Below are positions 17,613-25,871 of a stretch of DNA of 64,000 nucleotides, piece by piece. Every line of letters starts with the position of its first letter. The stretch's first letter is position 1. The stretch comes from Flavobacterium sp. KS-LB2 (GTDB lineage Bacteria > Bacteroidota > Bacteroidia > Flavobacteriales > Flavobacteriaceae): assembly GCF_036895565.1 (NCBI RefSeq), contig NZ_CP145904.1, forward strand, positions 2,852,001 through 2,916,000. Reading direction: 5' to 3'. Both the position numbers and the translations under genes were made by a program. Under the pieces are notes generated by a model, which saw only the letters and a list, made by a program, of their open reading frames with translations, made no database searches and had not been told where the DNA came from.

Positions 17613-18362
17613 ATGATGCTCATTCGATATATAACGCAGATAGGAAGATACTTCTTGATGCTAAAAGAAATTTTCAATAAACAGACAAAATGGTCTGTCA
17701 TGAGAAATCTAATTTTCAAAGAAATAGATGATTTAATTATTGGTTCTCTTGGTATTGTAGCGTTCATTTCTTTCTTTGTTGGCGGTGTTGTTGCCATACA
17801 AACTGCATTGAACTTGACCAATCCTTTAATTCCAAAATATCTGATTGGTTTTGCTACGCGGCAATCGGTAATTTTAGAATTTGCGCCTACGTTTATCTCA
17901 GTTATTATGGCTGGAAAAATGGGCTCCTTTATCACATCAAGTATTGGAACCATGAGAGTTACTGAACAAATCGACGCCCTTGAAGTGATGGGAGTTAATT
18001 CGCTAAACTACTTGGTTTTCCCAAAAATAATTGCATTACTCCTTTATCCTTTTGTTATTGGAATCAGTATGTTCTTGGGAGTTTTAGGTGGCTGGATGGC
18101 CGGAGTTTATGGCGGATTTACATCAAGTGCCGAATTTATAAATGGCGCACAATTGGATTTTATACCATTCCATATCGTTTATGCTTTCCTTAAAACATTG
18201 ATTTTTGCTATGTTATTAGCAACTATACCTTCTTTTCACGGATATTACATGAAAGGTGGTGCACTCGAAGTAGGACGCGCAAGTACCGTTTCCTTTGTTT
18301 GGACATCGGTTACCATAATTACTTTTAATTACATATTAACTCAATTGCTACTTGGCTCATGA
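17613..18362 (+). CDS. MlaE family lipid ABC transporter permease
   Basis: 249 residues with about five to six membrane helices. Family features: FFVGGVVAIQTALNL, the conserved EFAPTFISVIMAGKMGSFITSSIGTM segment, and the cytoplasmic EQIDALEVMGVNSLNYLVFPK 'coupling' motif that contacts the ATPase. This is the inner-membrane permease of an Mla/Mce-type system moving phospholipid between inner and outer membrane. Its ORF overlaps the ATPase gene by 4 bp (ATGA), so the two are translationally coupled. The MCE-domain partner is not adjacent here. Confidence 0.93.
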   Translation: MMLIRYITQIGRYFLMLKEIFNKQTKWSVMRNLIFKEIDDLIIGSLGIVAFISFFVGGVVAIQTALNLTNPLIPKYLIGFATRQSVILEFAPTFISVIMAGKMGSFITSSIGTMRVTEQIDALEVMGVNSLNYLVFPKIIALLLYPFVIGISMFLGVLGGWMAGVYGGFTSSAEFINGAQLDFIPFHIVYAFLKTLIFAMLLATIPSFHGYYMKGGALEVGRASTVSFVWTSVTIITFNYILTQLLLGS

Positions 18363-19120
18363 TAGAAGTAAAAAACGTAGAAAAATCATTTGGCGGTATC
18401 AAAATCCTTAAAGGCGTTTCAACAGTTTTTGAAACTGGAAAAACGAATTTAATTATTGGACAGAGTGGTTCTGGGAAAACCGTTATGCTCAAAAGTCTTT
18501 TAGGAATTCACACACCAGAATCAGGAACAATCGCATTTGACGGAAGGATTTATTCTGAATTAAATCCAGATGAAAAACGAGATTTACGAACAGAAATTGG
18601 AATGGTTTTTCAAGGAAGCGCCTTGTTTGACTCTATGACTGTAGCCGAGAACGTAGGTTTTCCCTTGAAAATGTTCACCAAAGACAACAATTCAAAAATT
18701 CAAGAACGCGTTGACTTCGTATTAAAAAGAGTGAATCTTACAGATGCACATAAAAAACTACCTTCGGAAATTTCAGGAGGAATGCAAAAACGAGTTGCGA
18801 TTGCACGCGCGATTGTAAACAATCCAAAATACCTGTTTTGTGATGAACCAAACTCTGGTTTAGATCCAAATACAGCTATTTTGATTGACAATTTGATCAA
18901 AGAAATTACCGAAGAATACAACATTACAACAGTCATCAACACACATGACATGAACTCTGTGATGGAAATTGGAGAGAAAATTCTATTTTTAAAAGATGGT
19001 TTAAAAGCTTGGGAAGGAACCAAAGAAGAAATTTTTAGAACTGATAACGAAGCCGTTGTAGCTTTTGTTTATTCTTCTAATTTGTTCAAAAAAGTACGAG
19101 AAGCATATTTGAAAGAATAA
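18359..19120 (+). CDS. MlaF-type ABC transporter ATP-binding protein
   Basis: 253 residues. Walker A IGQSGSGKTVMLKSL (about 33-47), Q-loop VFQGSALFDSMTV (about 84-96), signature SGGMQKRVAIARAI (about 138-151), and Walker B LFCDEPNSGLDP. The Q-loop and 'SGGMQKR' wording match Mla/Mce-associated ATPases. It energises the MlaE-like permease with which it overlaps by 4 bp. It ends 3 bp before the convergent SprT-like gene. Confidence 0.95.
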   Translation: MIEVKNVEKSFGGIKILKGVSTVFETGKTNLIIGQSGSGKTVMLKSLLGIHTPESGTIAFDGRIYSELNPDEKRDLRTEIGMVFQGSALFDSMTVAENVGFPLKMFTKDNNSKIQERVDFVLKRVNLTDAHKKLPSEISGGMQKRVAIARAIVNNPKYLFCDEPNSGLDPNTAILIDNLIKEITEEYNITTVINTHDMNSVMEIGEKILFLKDGLKAWEGTKEEIFRTDNEAVVAFVYSSNLFKKVREAYLKE

Positions 19121-19123
19121 AGG

Positions 19124-19726
19124 CTAACTCGATTTCAACAACTCCACCTCAGCATTTGGATTGAATAAATAAGTCTTTCCGGAACTCATTTCCAAGCATT
19201 CAAAACGCTTGGTTCTTATGGCTATTTTCTTGAAAATCTTTCCGTTTTGGATTCGGAAAACACTGCCGTACGGAATTTCAAAAACATAATTCTTATCATT
19301 TTGTTGGTCAAATTGTTTCAAGGCTAATGCCAAAGTAGCATCGGTATCACTACTGGCAGTCGGATTTTTGAAATGTCTTGCCAACAAAGGCAACAAATGA
19401 TTCGGAAAAATTTCTGGTCGAATGTAAGGAATCATCAATCGCTGAAAAGAATATTTCCATTCGTTTCCATGAGGCTTAATGTTTCGTCCGAACTTTTCAA
19501 AAGCTACCAAATGCGAAATTTCATGAATCAATGTAATCAAAAACTTGTATTTATTCAAATTTGAGTTTACCGTAATTTCATGTTTTCCATTTAACCCTTT
19601 TCTATAATCCCCATGACGCGTCTGACGCTCATTCACAATCTTAAGATGCACTTGATTGGCAACAATAAGTTCGAAAACGGGTTTTACCGCATGTTCGGGA
19701 ATATATCTGGCTAAAGTTTCGCTCAA
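19124..19726 (-). CDS. SprT-like zinc metalloprotease-domain protein
   Basis: 200 residues. The HExxH zinc motif lies in LITLIHEISHLVAFEKFG, followed by KPHGNEWKYSFQRLM, which supplies the usual downstream His/Glu of SprT/Spartan-like domains. The C-terminal part (KFKKIAIRTKRFECLEMSSGKTYLFN) replaces the zinc ribbon: no CxxC pair is seen. Eukaryotic relatives cleave DNA-protein crosslinks; the bacterial role is unsettled. It lies 12 bp downstream of the SDR gene on the same strand and is probably co-transcribed with it. Confidence 0.85.
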   Translation of the reverse strand: MSETLARYIPEHAVKPVFELIVANQVHLKIVNERQTRHGDYRKGLNGKHEITVNSNLNKYKFLITLIHEISHLVAFEKFGRNIKPHGNEWKYSFQRLMIPYIRPEIFPNHLLPLLARHFKNPTASSDTDATLALALKQFDQQNDKNYVFEIPYGSVFRIQNGKIFKKIAIRTKRFECLEMSSGKTYLFNPNAEVELLKSS

Positions 19727-19738
19727 AGTAGTTATAAA

Positions 19739-20416
19739 TTATGGATTTGTTGAAGAAACTTGCAATACTTTCCCATTGAAATATTTATTTCCCGTCAAAG
19801 TAAAATCATAAATATAATTTGCCATTTCACTCGCTGATATTGGTGCTTGGTAACCAGGAAAAGCTTCTGCTAGCATTTCAGTTTGTACCGAACCTAAAGC
19901 CAAAACATTGAACGAAATCCCACGCTCTTTGTATTCTTCTGCTAACAACTCTGACAGTGTAATAACAGCTCCTTTACTAGAACTATAAGCTGCCAATCCG
20001 GCAAACTTTAAACTTCCCTGAATTCCACCCATAGAACTTATAGTTACAACATGACTCCCTTTTTGTAAATAAGACAGACAAGTTCGAGTCAAATTAGCAA
20101 CTCCAAAAACATTGACTTTATAGATATTTTCGAAATCTTCCTGAGTTGTTTCTGAGAAAGGTTTTAGCAATAAACTTCCTGCGTTATGAACGACTGCGTC
20201 TATTTGTTTCCAAGATTTGGATAAAAAATCGCTTACTTTAACTAATTCAGACTCAGTAGCTAAATCAACTGAAAGACAGGTAATATTTTCGTTGCCCAAT
20301 AAAGCTTGAGGAATTTTTCTAGAAATGGCTAACACTTGGTGTCCCGCATTGGCAAATTGTAATGCCAATTCAAATCCTATACCTCTACTCGTTCCTGTGA
20401 TGATGATATTTTTCAT
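19739..20416 (-). CDS. SDR family NAD(P)-dependent oxidoreductase
   Basis: 225 residues, classical short-chain dehydrogenase. Cofactor motif TGTSRGIGFELA (about 7-18), the NAG motif in VVHNAGSLLL, a catalytic Ser in TISSMGG, and the YxxxK pair in AAYSSSKGAV. Substrate unknown. It precedes the SprT-like gene by 12 bp; no functional link is evident. Confidence 0.9.
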   Translation of the reverse strand: MKNIIITGTSRGIGFELALQFANAGHQVLAISRKIPQALLGNENITCLSVDLATESELVKVSDFLSKSWKQIDAVVHNAGSLLLKPFSETTQEDFENIYKVNVFGVANLTRTCLSYLQKGSHVVTISSMGGIQGSLKFAGLAAYSSSKGAVITLSELLAEEYKERGISFNVLALGSVQTEMLAEAFPGYQAPISASEMANYIYDFTLTGNKYFNGKVLQVSSTNP

Positions 20417-20507
20417 AGAGCAAAAATAAACAAAAACGATAAAAAACTAATGCTTTAAGCAAAGGATTCTTGCTGTAATAAAAATTAAAGATTCCTATAA
20501 TTTTACT

Positions 20508-20515
20508 TATTTTTG
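20508..20515 (+). promoter_or_regulatory. GNAT gene promoter -7 box
   Basis: TATTTTTG, an exact TAnnTTTG match, 32 bp before the ATG. No TTG at the right distance. Confidence 0.4.
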
Positions 20516-20547
20516 GTAATCCAAATTAACATCTGAATTTTCATAAA

Positions 20548-21117
20548 ATGACAGAAAGCATACAATTCGAAACTGCAAAAATAAGTGATATTGATGGCGT
20601 ATTGGCATTACAGGAATTGTACCTTGTAGCTAATTTATCCGAAGAAGAAAAAGCTTCCGGGTTTGTTACCACGCCATTTACCATTGAGCAACTAACCGAA
20701 GTCATCAATAAAAATAACTTATTTATTGCTAAAGACAATAACAAAATCATTGCTTACATTTTCGCAGGAAGTTGGGATTTTTTCAAACAATGGCCCATTT
20801 TCAAGTATATGAGTTCCTTGTTTACGGAGCTGACCTTTTTGGATTTTGAAATCACCACAAACAATAGTTTTCAATATGGCCCTATTTGCATTCACAAAGA
20901 ATATCGCGGCAAAGGATTGATAACGCCACTGTTTGAATTCATGAGAACACACATGCTTCATAAATATCCATTGGCCTTAACTTTCATCAATAAAATTAAC
21001 ATTCCGTCAACGAAAGCGCATACCGAAAAACTAAAATGGACTATTATTGGAGATTTTCAATTCAACAATAACGAGTACTTTATTTTGTCGTATGATATGA
21101 GTCAGGCAGTTTCTTAA
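20548..21117 (+). CDS. GNAT family N-acetyltransferase
   Basis: 189 residues. The GNAT acetyl-CoA site is visible as GPICIHKEYRGKGLITPLFEFM (R/Q-x-x-G-x-G/A type), preceded by the substrate-binding strand region IIAYIFAGSWDF. A full acetyltransferase domain is covered. Substrate unknown. It ends 1 bp before the convergent M28 peptidase stop, so the two transcripts must overlap or share a terminator. Confidence 0.82.
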   Translation: MTESIQFETAKISDIDGVLALQELYLVANLSEEEKASGFVTTPFTIEQLTEVINKNNLFIAKDNNKIIAYIFAGSWDFFKQWPIFKYMSSLFTELTFLDFEITTNNSFQYGPICIHKEYRGKGLITPLFEFMRTHMLHKYPLALTFINKINIPSTKAHTEKLKWTIIGDFQFNNNEYFILSYDMSQAVS

Positions 21118-21118
21118 A

Positions 21119-22099
21119 CTATTTAAGCATTATGATTTCTTGTGCCTCCGTGTTTGCCATTTGTGTTACAGCAGGCAAAAATTCCTGAATAAATGAAGTC
21201 ATGTGCGGAATATCCATAGCTTTGAAATCATCAGAAACATGATGATAGAATTCAAAATTTTCAAAATCAAATGTACTCACAGATTGGCAAGGCACTTTGA
21301 AAACATCATAAAAAGAGAAGTTATCTGACCTGTAGAATAATTTATATTCGGCTTCTTTCGGAAGAAAACCAATCGTATTTTTACCAGTATATTCATTGAT
21401 TTTACCTGCCATATTAGATTTATCAAAACCAGTAATATAAGCTAGATAATCTCTTTTCATTGGTACACCAATCATTTCAATATTGAACTGAGCATACAAT
21501 TTAAAATCCTGTGCTTTCAGTTTTTTGGCTAAATGTTTAGACCCTAATAACCCTTTTTCTTCTCCTGCAAAAAACACAAAAAGAATGCTTCGTTTATTAT
21601 TTTTGGCAATACTGAAGTATTTCGCCATTTCAGCAACTGCAGTTGTTCCTGATGCATCATCATTGGCTCCATTATTTATAAAATCACCATTTATGCCTTT
21701 TTTATCCAAGCCAATATGATCGTAATGAGCACTTAAAATTATAAATTCATTTTTAAGAACCGCGTCGCTTCCTTCAATAAAACCTACTATATTGAAAGCT
21801 GGTTCTTTAAATGTAGACAAGGTATCGCGATACGATTTGAAATAGGGTTTCACATTATTATTTTTGAATAACTGCTCCAAATAATCAGCGGCTTTTACCA
21901 TTCCTACTTTTCCGGTTTCCCTTCCTTCCAATTCATCCGAAGCTAAATATTTCAAAGTTTTAGCAACGTCACTTTCATTAACTTTATAAGGAACTTCTAT
22001 CGTTTTTAAATTTGAATCACTAGCGATTTGAGCAATTACAACCGAACTTGAAAAACAACCGAAGAAAACCAAAGAAAGAGACAGGAATGCTTTTTTCAT
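21119..22099 (-). CDS. M28 family exported zinc aminopeptidase
   Basis: 326 residues with a signal peptide (MKKAFLSLSLVFFGCFSSSVVIAQ), so periplasmic or outer-membrane associated. The two-zinc site is complete: SAHYDHIG (His, with the adjacent Asp), NNGANDDASGTTAV (bridging Asp), FFAGEEKGLLGS (catalytic Glu and ligand Glu), a late Asp in YRSDNFSF, and His in FYHHVSDD. This architecture belongs to family M28 (bacterial leucyl aminopeptidase / Q-type peptidases). It follows the LysE-like gene by 19 bp on the same strand and may close that operon. Confidence 0.93.
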   Translation of the reverse strand: MKKAFLSLSLVFFGCFSSSVVIAQIASDSNLKTIEVPYKVNESDVAKTLKYLASDELEGRETGKVGMVKAADYLEQLFKNNNVKPYFKSYRDTLSTFKEPAFNIVGFIEGSDAVLKNEFIILSAHYDHIGLDKKGINGDFINNGANDDASGTTAVAEMAKYFSIAKNNKRSILFVFFAGEEKGLLGSKHLAKKLKAQDFKLYAQFNIEMIGVPMKRDYLAYITGFDKSNMAGKINEYTGKNTIGFLPKEAEYKLFYRSDNFSFYDVFKVPCQSVSTFDFENFEFYHHVSDDFKAMDIPHMTSFIQEFLPAVTQMANTEAQEIIMLK

Positions 22100-22118
22100 A
22101 ATATTAAGATTTATTTTT

Positions 22119-22772
22119 TTATAATCTGACTTTATTTCTATAATATTTCTTGTAGACTTTTACCATTTGAACAATAGCTAAAACTACAAAAAATGACGGA
22201 ATTATTACTGGCATTACATATTTAGAAAAGCCGGTTGTGTTTTGAGACAAGGTATTTAATATCAAAACCAAAGTCATCATTCCAAAAAATGTACCTATTA
22301 AAGTCCCTGAAACATAATATAATTTTAGCTTATTTACAATGGAGATATAATTTCCATTCATCAAATAAAGATTCCACCCGGTCCAAAATGGCAATTGAAG
22401 GAAATTGATACAATTCAAAAACACACCAATCAGGAAAGGAGAATACATTGCATATTTCTCTAGAATACCTGGCTCTTCCATTGTTTGATTGGAATTAGCA
22501 TAAAAAGAATACCCTAAAATCAGCAGAAAGAAAACGGCAAAAAAATCAATAATCTTCATTAATTTTTTATTGTTGACCAATTGTTTTGCAAAAATTAAAG
22601 TGAAATAAATCACAAACATCTCCACAAAAATCACTCCCAATAAAAAGAGAATCAAACTTTTCATTCCTGTTTTTGAATAAATTTCAAAACCTACTACATT
22701 CAAATATCCCAAAGGTATCGAACCGATAAAGCTCACTAAAAAACCAACAAAAATGTTCTTTAATGCCTTCAT
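22119..22772 (-). CDS. LysE-like multi-pass membrane protein
   Basis: 217 residues with six predicted helices. The first helix carries GSIPLGYLNVVGFEIYSKTG, reminiscent of the Pro/Gly-rich start of LysE/RhtB exporters, and the helix pattern (three, a polar loop, three) fits that superfamily. I would not name a substrate. The start at 22772 is 4 bp after the ATP-grasp gene's stop, indicating translational linkage. It could transport the product or substrate of the neighbouring ligase, but this is conjecture. Confidence 0.65.
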   Translation of the reverse strand: MKALKNIFVGFLVSFIGSIPLGYLNVVGFEIYSKTGMKSLILFLLGVIFVEMFVIYFTLIFAKQLVNNKKLMKIIDFFAVFFLLILGYSFYANSNQTMEEPGILEKYAMYSPFLIGVFLNCINFLQLPFWTGWNLYLMNGNYISIVNKLKLYYVSGTLIGTFFGMMTLVLILNTLSQNTTGFSKYVMPVIIPSFFVVLAIVQMVKVYKKYYRNKVRL

Positions 22773-22776
22773 GATT

Positions 22777-23811
22777 TTAGAAATTTACAATTTTATTGCT
22801 TTGTTCCAAATGCATTCTGTATTCCTTCATACCGTCTTTATGCAGTAAATAAGGAGCACCATTTTTATGGTTTGCCACACTTATTTCATACATATAGGTA
22901 ATGTGACGCGCGAGTTCTTTCCATGCAAAAAGCAAAGAATGCTTTGGGTCATAAATGTGTGTGGGTTCGCTAGCAGCACCATTAAGCTCCACGACTGAAA
23001 AGTTCGATCCTTGTTCTAATTCTGAAATTGTATTGTACATCACATCCAATCTACCAAAGTAGAAACCTGGAATTTGCAGACACATTTCGTTTATTGTTTC
23101 CGTCAATTTTGGTGTTATCCAATGACTTCCATCAATGAATTTTGCACCTCGTGCATGGTTCCCATAAGGCACCAAATTCAATTTTTCTCCTTTTGGAAGA
23201 ATATGAAGTAGTTTTTTTCCGTATTCCTGTTTCAAAACCTTTAATTGTAATTCGTATCGCGGATTTTGTTTAATTAATTCTTCTACGGTAGAGAATCCGT
23301 TTCCGGTAATAATTAGAAATTCTTTGGAAACTATTCCTGTAATTCTGCCGGTTTTTTCATGAGGATAACGCACATAAAAAATCCCAACTTCGTTATCAAA
23401 CGGAATTAAATCCTGCACTACATAATCGAAATTTGCTTTTTCAGCATATTCTTTTAAATCTTGAACGGTATTTATTTTTTTGACCCCAGATCCTCGCAGT
23501 CCAATATCTGGTTTTGCAATCAGAGGATATTTTATTTTTGCTACTTCAATCACATTTAAAACATCTTCAAGAGCAGTTCCTTCTTTTATTAATTCCGTTT
23601 TTGGATAATACTGTTGTGGAATCAAATTGTAGATTTCTTTTTTGGACTCCATCATAAAACCGCCATTTTTTATGGTTGGATTAGACGCATTAAAGAAAAA
23701 AATAGACTTTGCTTTGATAGAATAGTAGGACCATAAAAAATAAATAGGAATGTAAACAATCTGGAAAGGCCAATATTCCCAATGGGTAATTTTATGAAAA
23801 AATAGTTTCAA
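22777..23811 (-). CDS. ATP-grasp ligase (D-Ala-D-Ala ligase-like)
   Basis: About 344 residues. ATP-grasp features: YPLIAKPDIGLRGSGVKKI (ATP-binding Lys and Gly loop), YVVQDLIPFDNEVGIFYVRYP, and the metal site FYFGRLDVMYN with VVELNGAASEPTHIYDP. The start is uncertain. The frame is open to a TTG at 23862, which would overlap NRDE by 41 bp. The first internal ATGs come only after residue 68 of that frame and would delete the KITHWEYWPFQIVYIPIYF region. I prefer the TTG at 23811, 11 nt after the NRDE stop. It probably ligates an amino acid or peptide; a role in D-Ala-D-Ala synthesis is unlikely given the extra N-terminal hydrophobic segment. Confidence 0.7.
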   Translation of the reverse strand: MKLFFHKITHWEYWPFQIVYIPIYFLWSYYSIKAKSIFFFNASNPTIKNGGFMMESKKEIYNLIPQQYYPKTELIKEGTALEDVLNVIEVAKIKYPLIAKPDIGLRGSGVKKINTVQDLKEYAEKANFDYVVQDLIPFDNEVGIFYVRYPHEKTGRITGIVSKEFLIITGNGFSTVEELIKQNPRYELQLKVLKQEYGKKLLHILPKGEKLNLVPYGNHARGAKFIDGSHWITPKLTETINEMCLQIPGFYFGRLDVMYNTISELEQGSNFSVVELNGAASEPTHIYDPKHSLLFAWKELARHITYMYEISVANHKNGAPYLLHKDGMKEYRMHLEQSNKIVNF

Positions 23812-23821
23812 AATATATTTT

Positions 23822-24532
23822 TTAGACGGTGATAAATGAGGTCGAAAAGTCCTGCTTTGCAATCAAATCGTAATGCAATATAGCTACTTTATTTTTTTCA
23901 ATAACCGCTTGTGTGATACTCAACGTTTTCATTTCATCATTTCTATTGATAACCAAACCGTTTTCATCATTTTCTTCTTCGGTGTAGCGATGAAAATCGT
24001 GCATTTTTGATTCGGAAATCTCAGAATTTTCATCCATAAAAGTATGAAACCAGTTGGCACGTTTTTCTCGAATCGATGAGGTATACAAAGTCGATGAAGA
24101 CCAAATATGATTTTGATGAATATCTAAAGTAATTGTTTCTTTCTCTTTTCCGTTCCAGCGCAATTGAAATAGCGCATTGTTTTGAAATAAAACTAACGTA
24201 AAAGGTTCTATGTTTTCCAAATCAATTTCGCTCCAAAAATCCTTTGGCGATAAGCTACTAATCATGTCTAAAACAATCAAGCCACGGCTTTTTCGATACG
24301 AAAGCTTTACTTCATGCTTTTCATCAGCACCGTTTAAGAGTACTAAAATTACTCCATCTGCATTAGCCACAAACCACGTTCCTCCTGCTTTTGGGTCTTT
24401 GGGAAAAATAAGATTTTTTCCGTTTACGGTATAACTTCTTGGAGGTATTGCACTCGGTCTTACTGTTTTTTCATCCCGATTTGAAGTAATGATAATTTTA
24501 TCATTCGTTGCTACAAAACTTACTGTGCACAT
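23822..24532 (-). CDS. NRDE (TANGO2-like) family protein
   Basis: 236 residues, beginning MCTVSFVATNDKIIITSNRDE: Cys2 and the NRDE motif are the family hallmarks (Ntn-hydrolase-like fold with an N-terminal Cys exposed after Met removal). GGTWFVANADGVILVLLNG is also typical. Eukaryotic TANGO2 is linked to Golgi organisation and heme/lipid handling; the bacterial function is not established. The ATG overlaps the 3' end of the DinB gene by 13 bp, so translation is coupled. Confidence 0.87.
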   Translation of the reverse strand: MCTVSFVATNDKIIITSNRDEKTVRPSAIPPRSYTVNGKNLIFPKDPKAGGTWFVANADGVILVLLNGADEKHEVKLSYRKSRGLIVLDMISSLSPKDFWSEIDLENIEPFTLVLFQNNALFQLRWNGKEKETITLDIHQNHIWSSSTLYTSSIREKRANWFHTFMDENSEISESKMHDFHRYTEEENDENGLVINRNDEMKTLSITQAVIEKNKVAILHYDLIAKQDFSTSFITV

Positions 24533-25008
24533 TGATTTCTATATTCTATAGTAGAGCGGGCAACTCCAAAATTAGGATCAATTGTTACTGTTTCGCATTG
24601 CAAAATAGCCACTTTTATAAGTGCCTGATGATGAATGCAATGTTCTAAATTATAAAGCAACTCCCTGAAATAATTACTTTCAATTCGAATTTCTTCTCCA
24701 TCAATAATTTGTAACAATTCGATGTCTTTATTTTCTTTTTCTAAATTTTGTTGAATCAACACTATACTTTCAATGGCAAAAGCGGTATCCGTTTGAATAC
24801 GACTGTTTCGTTCTCTTTTGTCATAATTCACAATGCCTAAATCATATTGATTTTCTAGGCACTGAAACATTTCAATAATATGTCTTGTATGCTCTCCAAT
24901 AGTTGCATTACTTAACTCTGCACAGGAATTAGAATATTCATTTTGTGACAATTGCCTGAGCAGATCAATTAGTTCGTTTAAACTATTATTAATAGAAGGT
25001 ATTAGCAT
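24520..25008 (-). CDS. DinB-like family protein
   Basis: 162 residues, four-helix bundle type. The three metal-ligand His positions of DinB/YfiT proteins are recognisable: GEHTRHIIEMFQCL near residue 43, and LEHCIHHQALIKVAIL near residue 124. Such proteins are putative divalent-metal-dependent thiol S-transferases or hydrolases. It sits in a tight minus-strand run: 9 bp from DoxX and overlapping NRDE by 13 bp. Confidence 0.8.
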   Translation of the reverse strand: MLIPSINNSLNELIDLLRQLSQNEYSNSCAELSNATIGEHTRHIIEMFQCLENQYDLGIVNYDKRERNSRIQTDTAFAIESIVLIQQNLEKENKDIELLQIIDGEEIRIESNYFRELLYNLEHCIHHQALIKVAILQCETVTIDPNFGVARSTIEYRNQCAQ

Positions 25009-25017
25009 ATTTAAGTT

Positions 25018-25398
25018 TTAATTCAACAAATTCATTATTCTAGTTCTATCTTTAAAAACTAAACCAACACAACAAAGAAAGGTAATTAGCGCCAAAATAA
25101 AAAGTGTACCACCATCATTTTTCACTTCAATCCCCAACACAAAAAGATGCGCAAAAATCGCACCAACCATAACACCGCAACCTATTACAGCTCCTACTAG
25201 TGAAGTTCTTGGAATTAAAATTAAAATTGCAGTAATCAATTCAGCAATTCCAGTACCAATCCTTCCATACGGTTCTACTCCCAAAGCAGAAAAAATATAG
25301 ACAGACTCTTCGCTTCCCGTAAATTTGAAGTACAACGTTTGCACTAAAATCACTGCCACAGCTAGTCGAAGTATCCAAAAAAATACAATTGATTTCAT
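25018..25398 (-). CDS. DoxX family membrane protein
   Basis: 126 residues with four hydrophobic helices. The GTGIAELITAILILIPRTSLVGAVIGCGVMVGA segment is the DoxX/DoxD-like signature. The family is variously linked to quinone oxidoreduction and oxidative-stress membrane complexes. It sits 12 bp from the YHS gene, within the peroxiredoxin operon, which supports a redox role. Start ATG at 25398; a complete four-helix protein results. Confidence 0.85.
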   Translation of the reverse strand: MKSIVFFWILRLAVAVILVQTLYFKFTGSEESVYIFSALGVEPYGRIGTGIAELITAILILIPRTSLVGAVIGCGVMVGAIFAHLFVLGIEVKNDGGTLFILALITFLCCVGLVFKDRTRIMNLLN

Positions 25399-25410
25399 AA
25401 ATCCTATTTT

Positions 25411-25869
25411 TTATTTAGTCATTTTACTCCAGTTTACATCAGCCTTCATCATCAATCTAGATTCTTCTTTGTTCCAGGTTTTCAATGTATTATTAAAAAA
25501 AGCATTGTAAAACAAATACAGTTTCTCATCAATAATTTTGAAAGTCTCTGGATTTACAGACACTTTTTCGTTAGAGTCGCCCATTGCAAAAGCACACCAA
25601 CCACCGTATTGTGGTTCAAACTTTGAAGGATTCTTCAAGAAATATTCTTTATTTACTGGCGTCGAAAAATAATAAACCACGCCTTCATGTGATGCTGCTA
25701 TTTCTTTTTTTCCTTTCACTGCTCTACCTTGTTTAAAATAAGCCACAGGATCATATCCTTGGATAGCCAAATTTTTTTCAAGGTTAAAATGGGATATTCG
25801 CTTGTTATCCTTTTGCGAAAAACTAGAAAAACTAGACAGCACGATTAATATAAATAGTAACTTTTTCAT
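25411..25869 (-). CDS. Exported YHS domain protein
   Basis: 152 residues with a signal peptide (MKKLLFILIVLSSFSSFSQ). The YHS-type core reads LAIQGYDPVAYFKQGRAVKG, YYFSTPVNKEYFLKNPSKFEPQYGGWCAFAM, and then VNPETFKIIDEKLYLFYN. This exported form is common beside DoxX genes. YHS domains are proposed metal-binding modules (heavy metals, Cu). The 2-bp gap to the peroxiredoxin gene upstream marks them as one transcription unit. Confidence 0.85.
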   Translation of the reverse strand: MKKLLFILIVLSSFSSFSQKDNKRISHFNLEKNLAIQGYDPVAYFKQGRAVKGKKEIAASHEGVVYYFSTPVNKEYFLKNPSKFEPQYGGWCAFAMGDSNEKVSVNPETFKIIDEKLYLFYNAFFNNTLKTWNKEESRLMMKADVNWSKMTK

Positions 25870-25871
25870 GA

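Noticed and set aside
17603-17953. 116-residue minus-strand frame over the MlaE start
   Set aside because: Shadow frame; MlaE is strongly supported on the plus strand.
22777-24532. Frameshift or fusion between NRDE and the ATP-grasp gene, because of their apparent 41-bp overlap
   Set aside because: Both proteins are complete; the overlap disappears with the TTG start at 23811.
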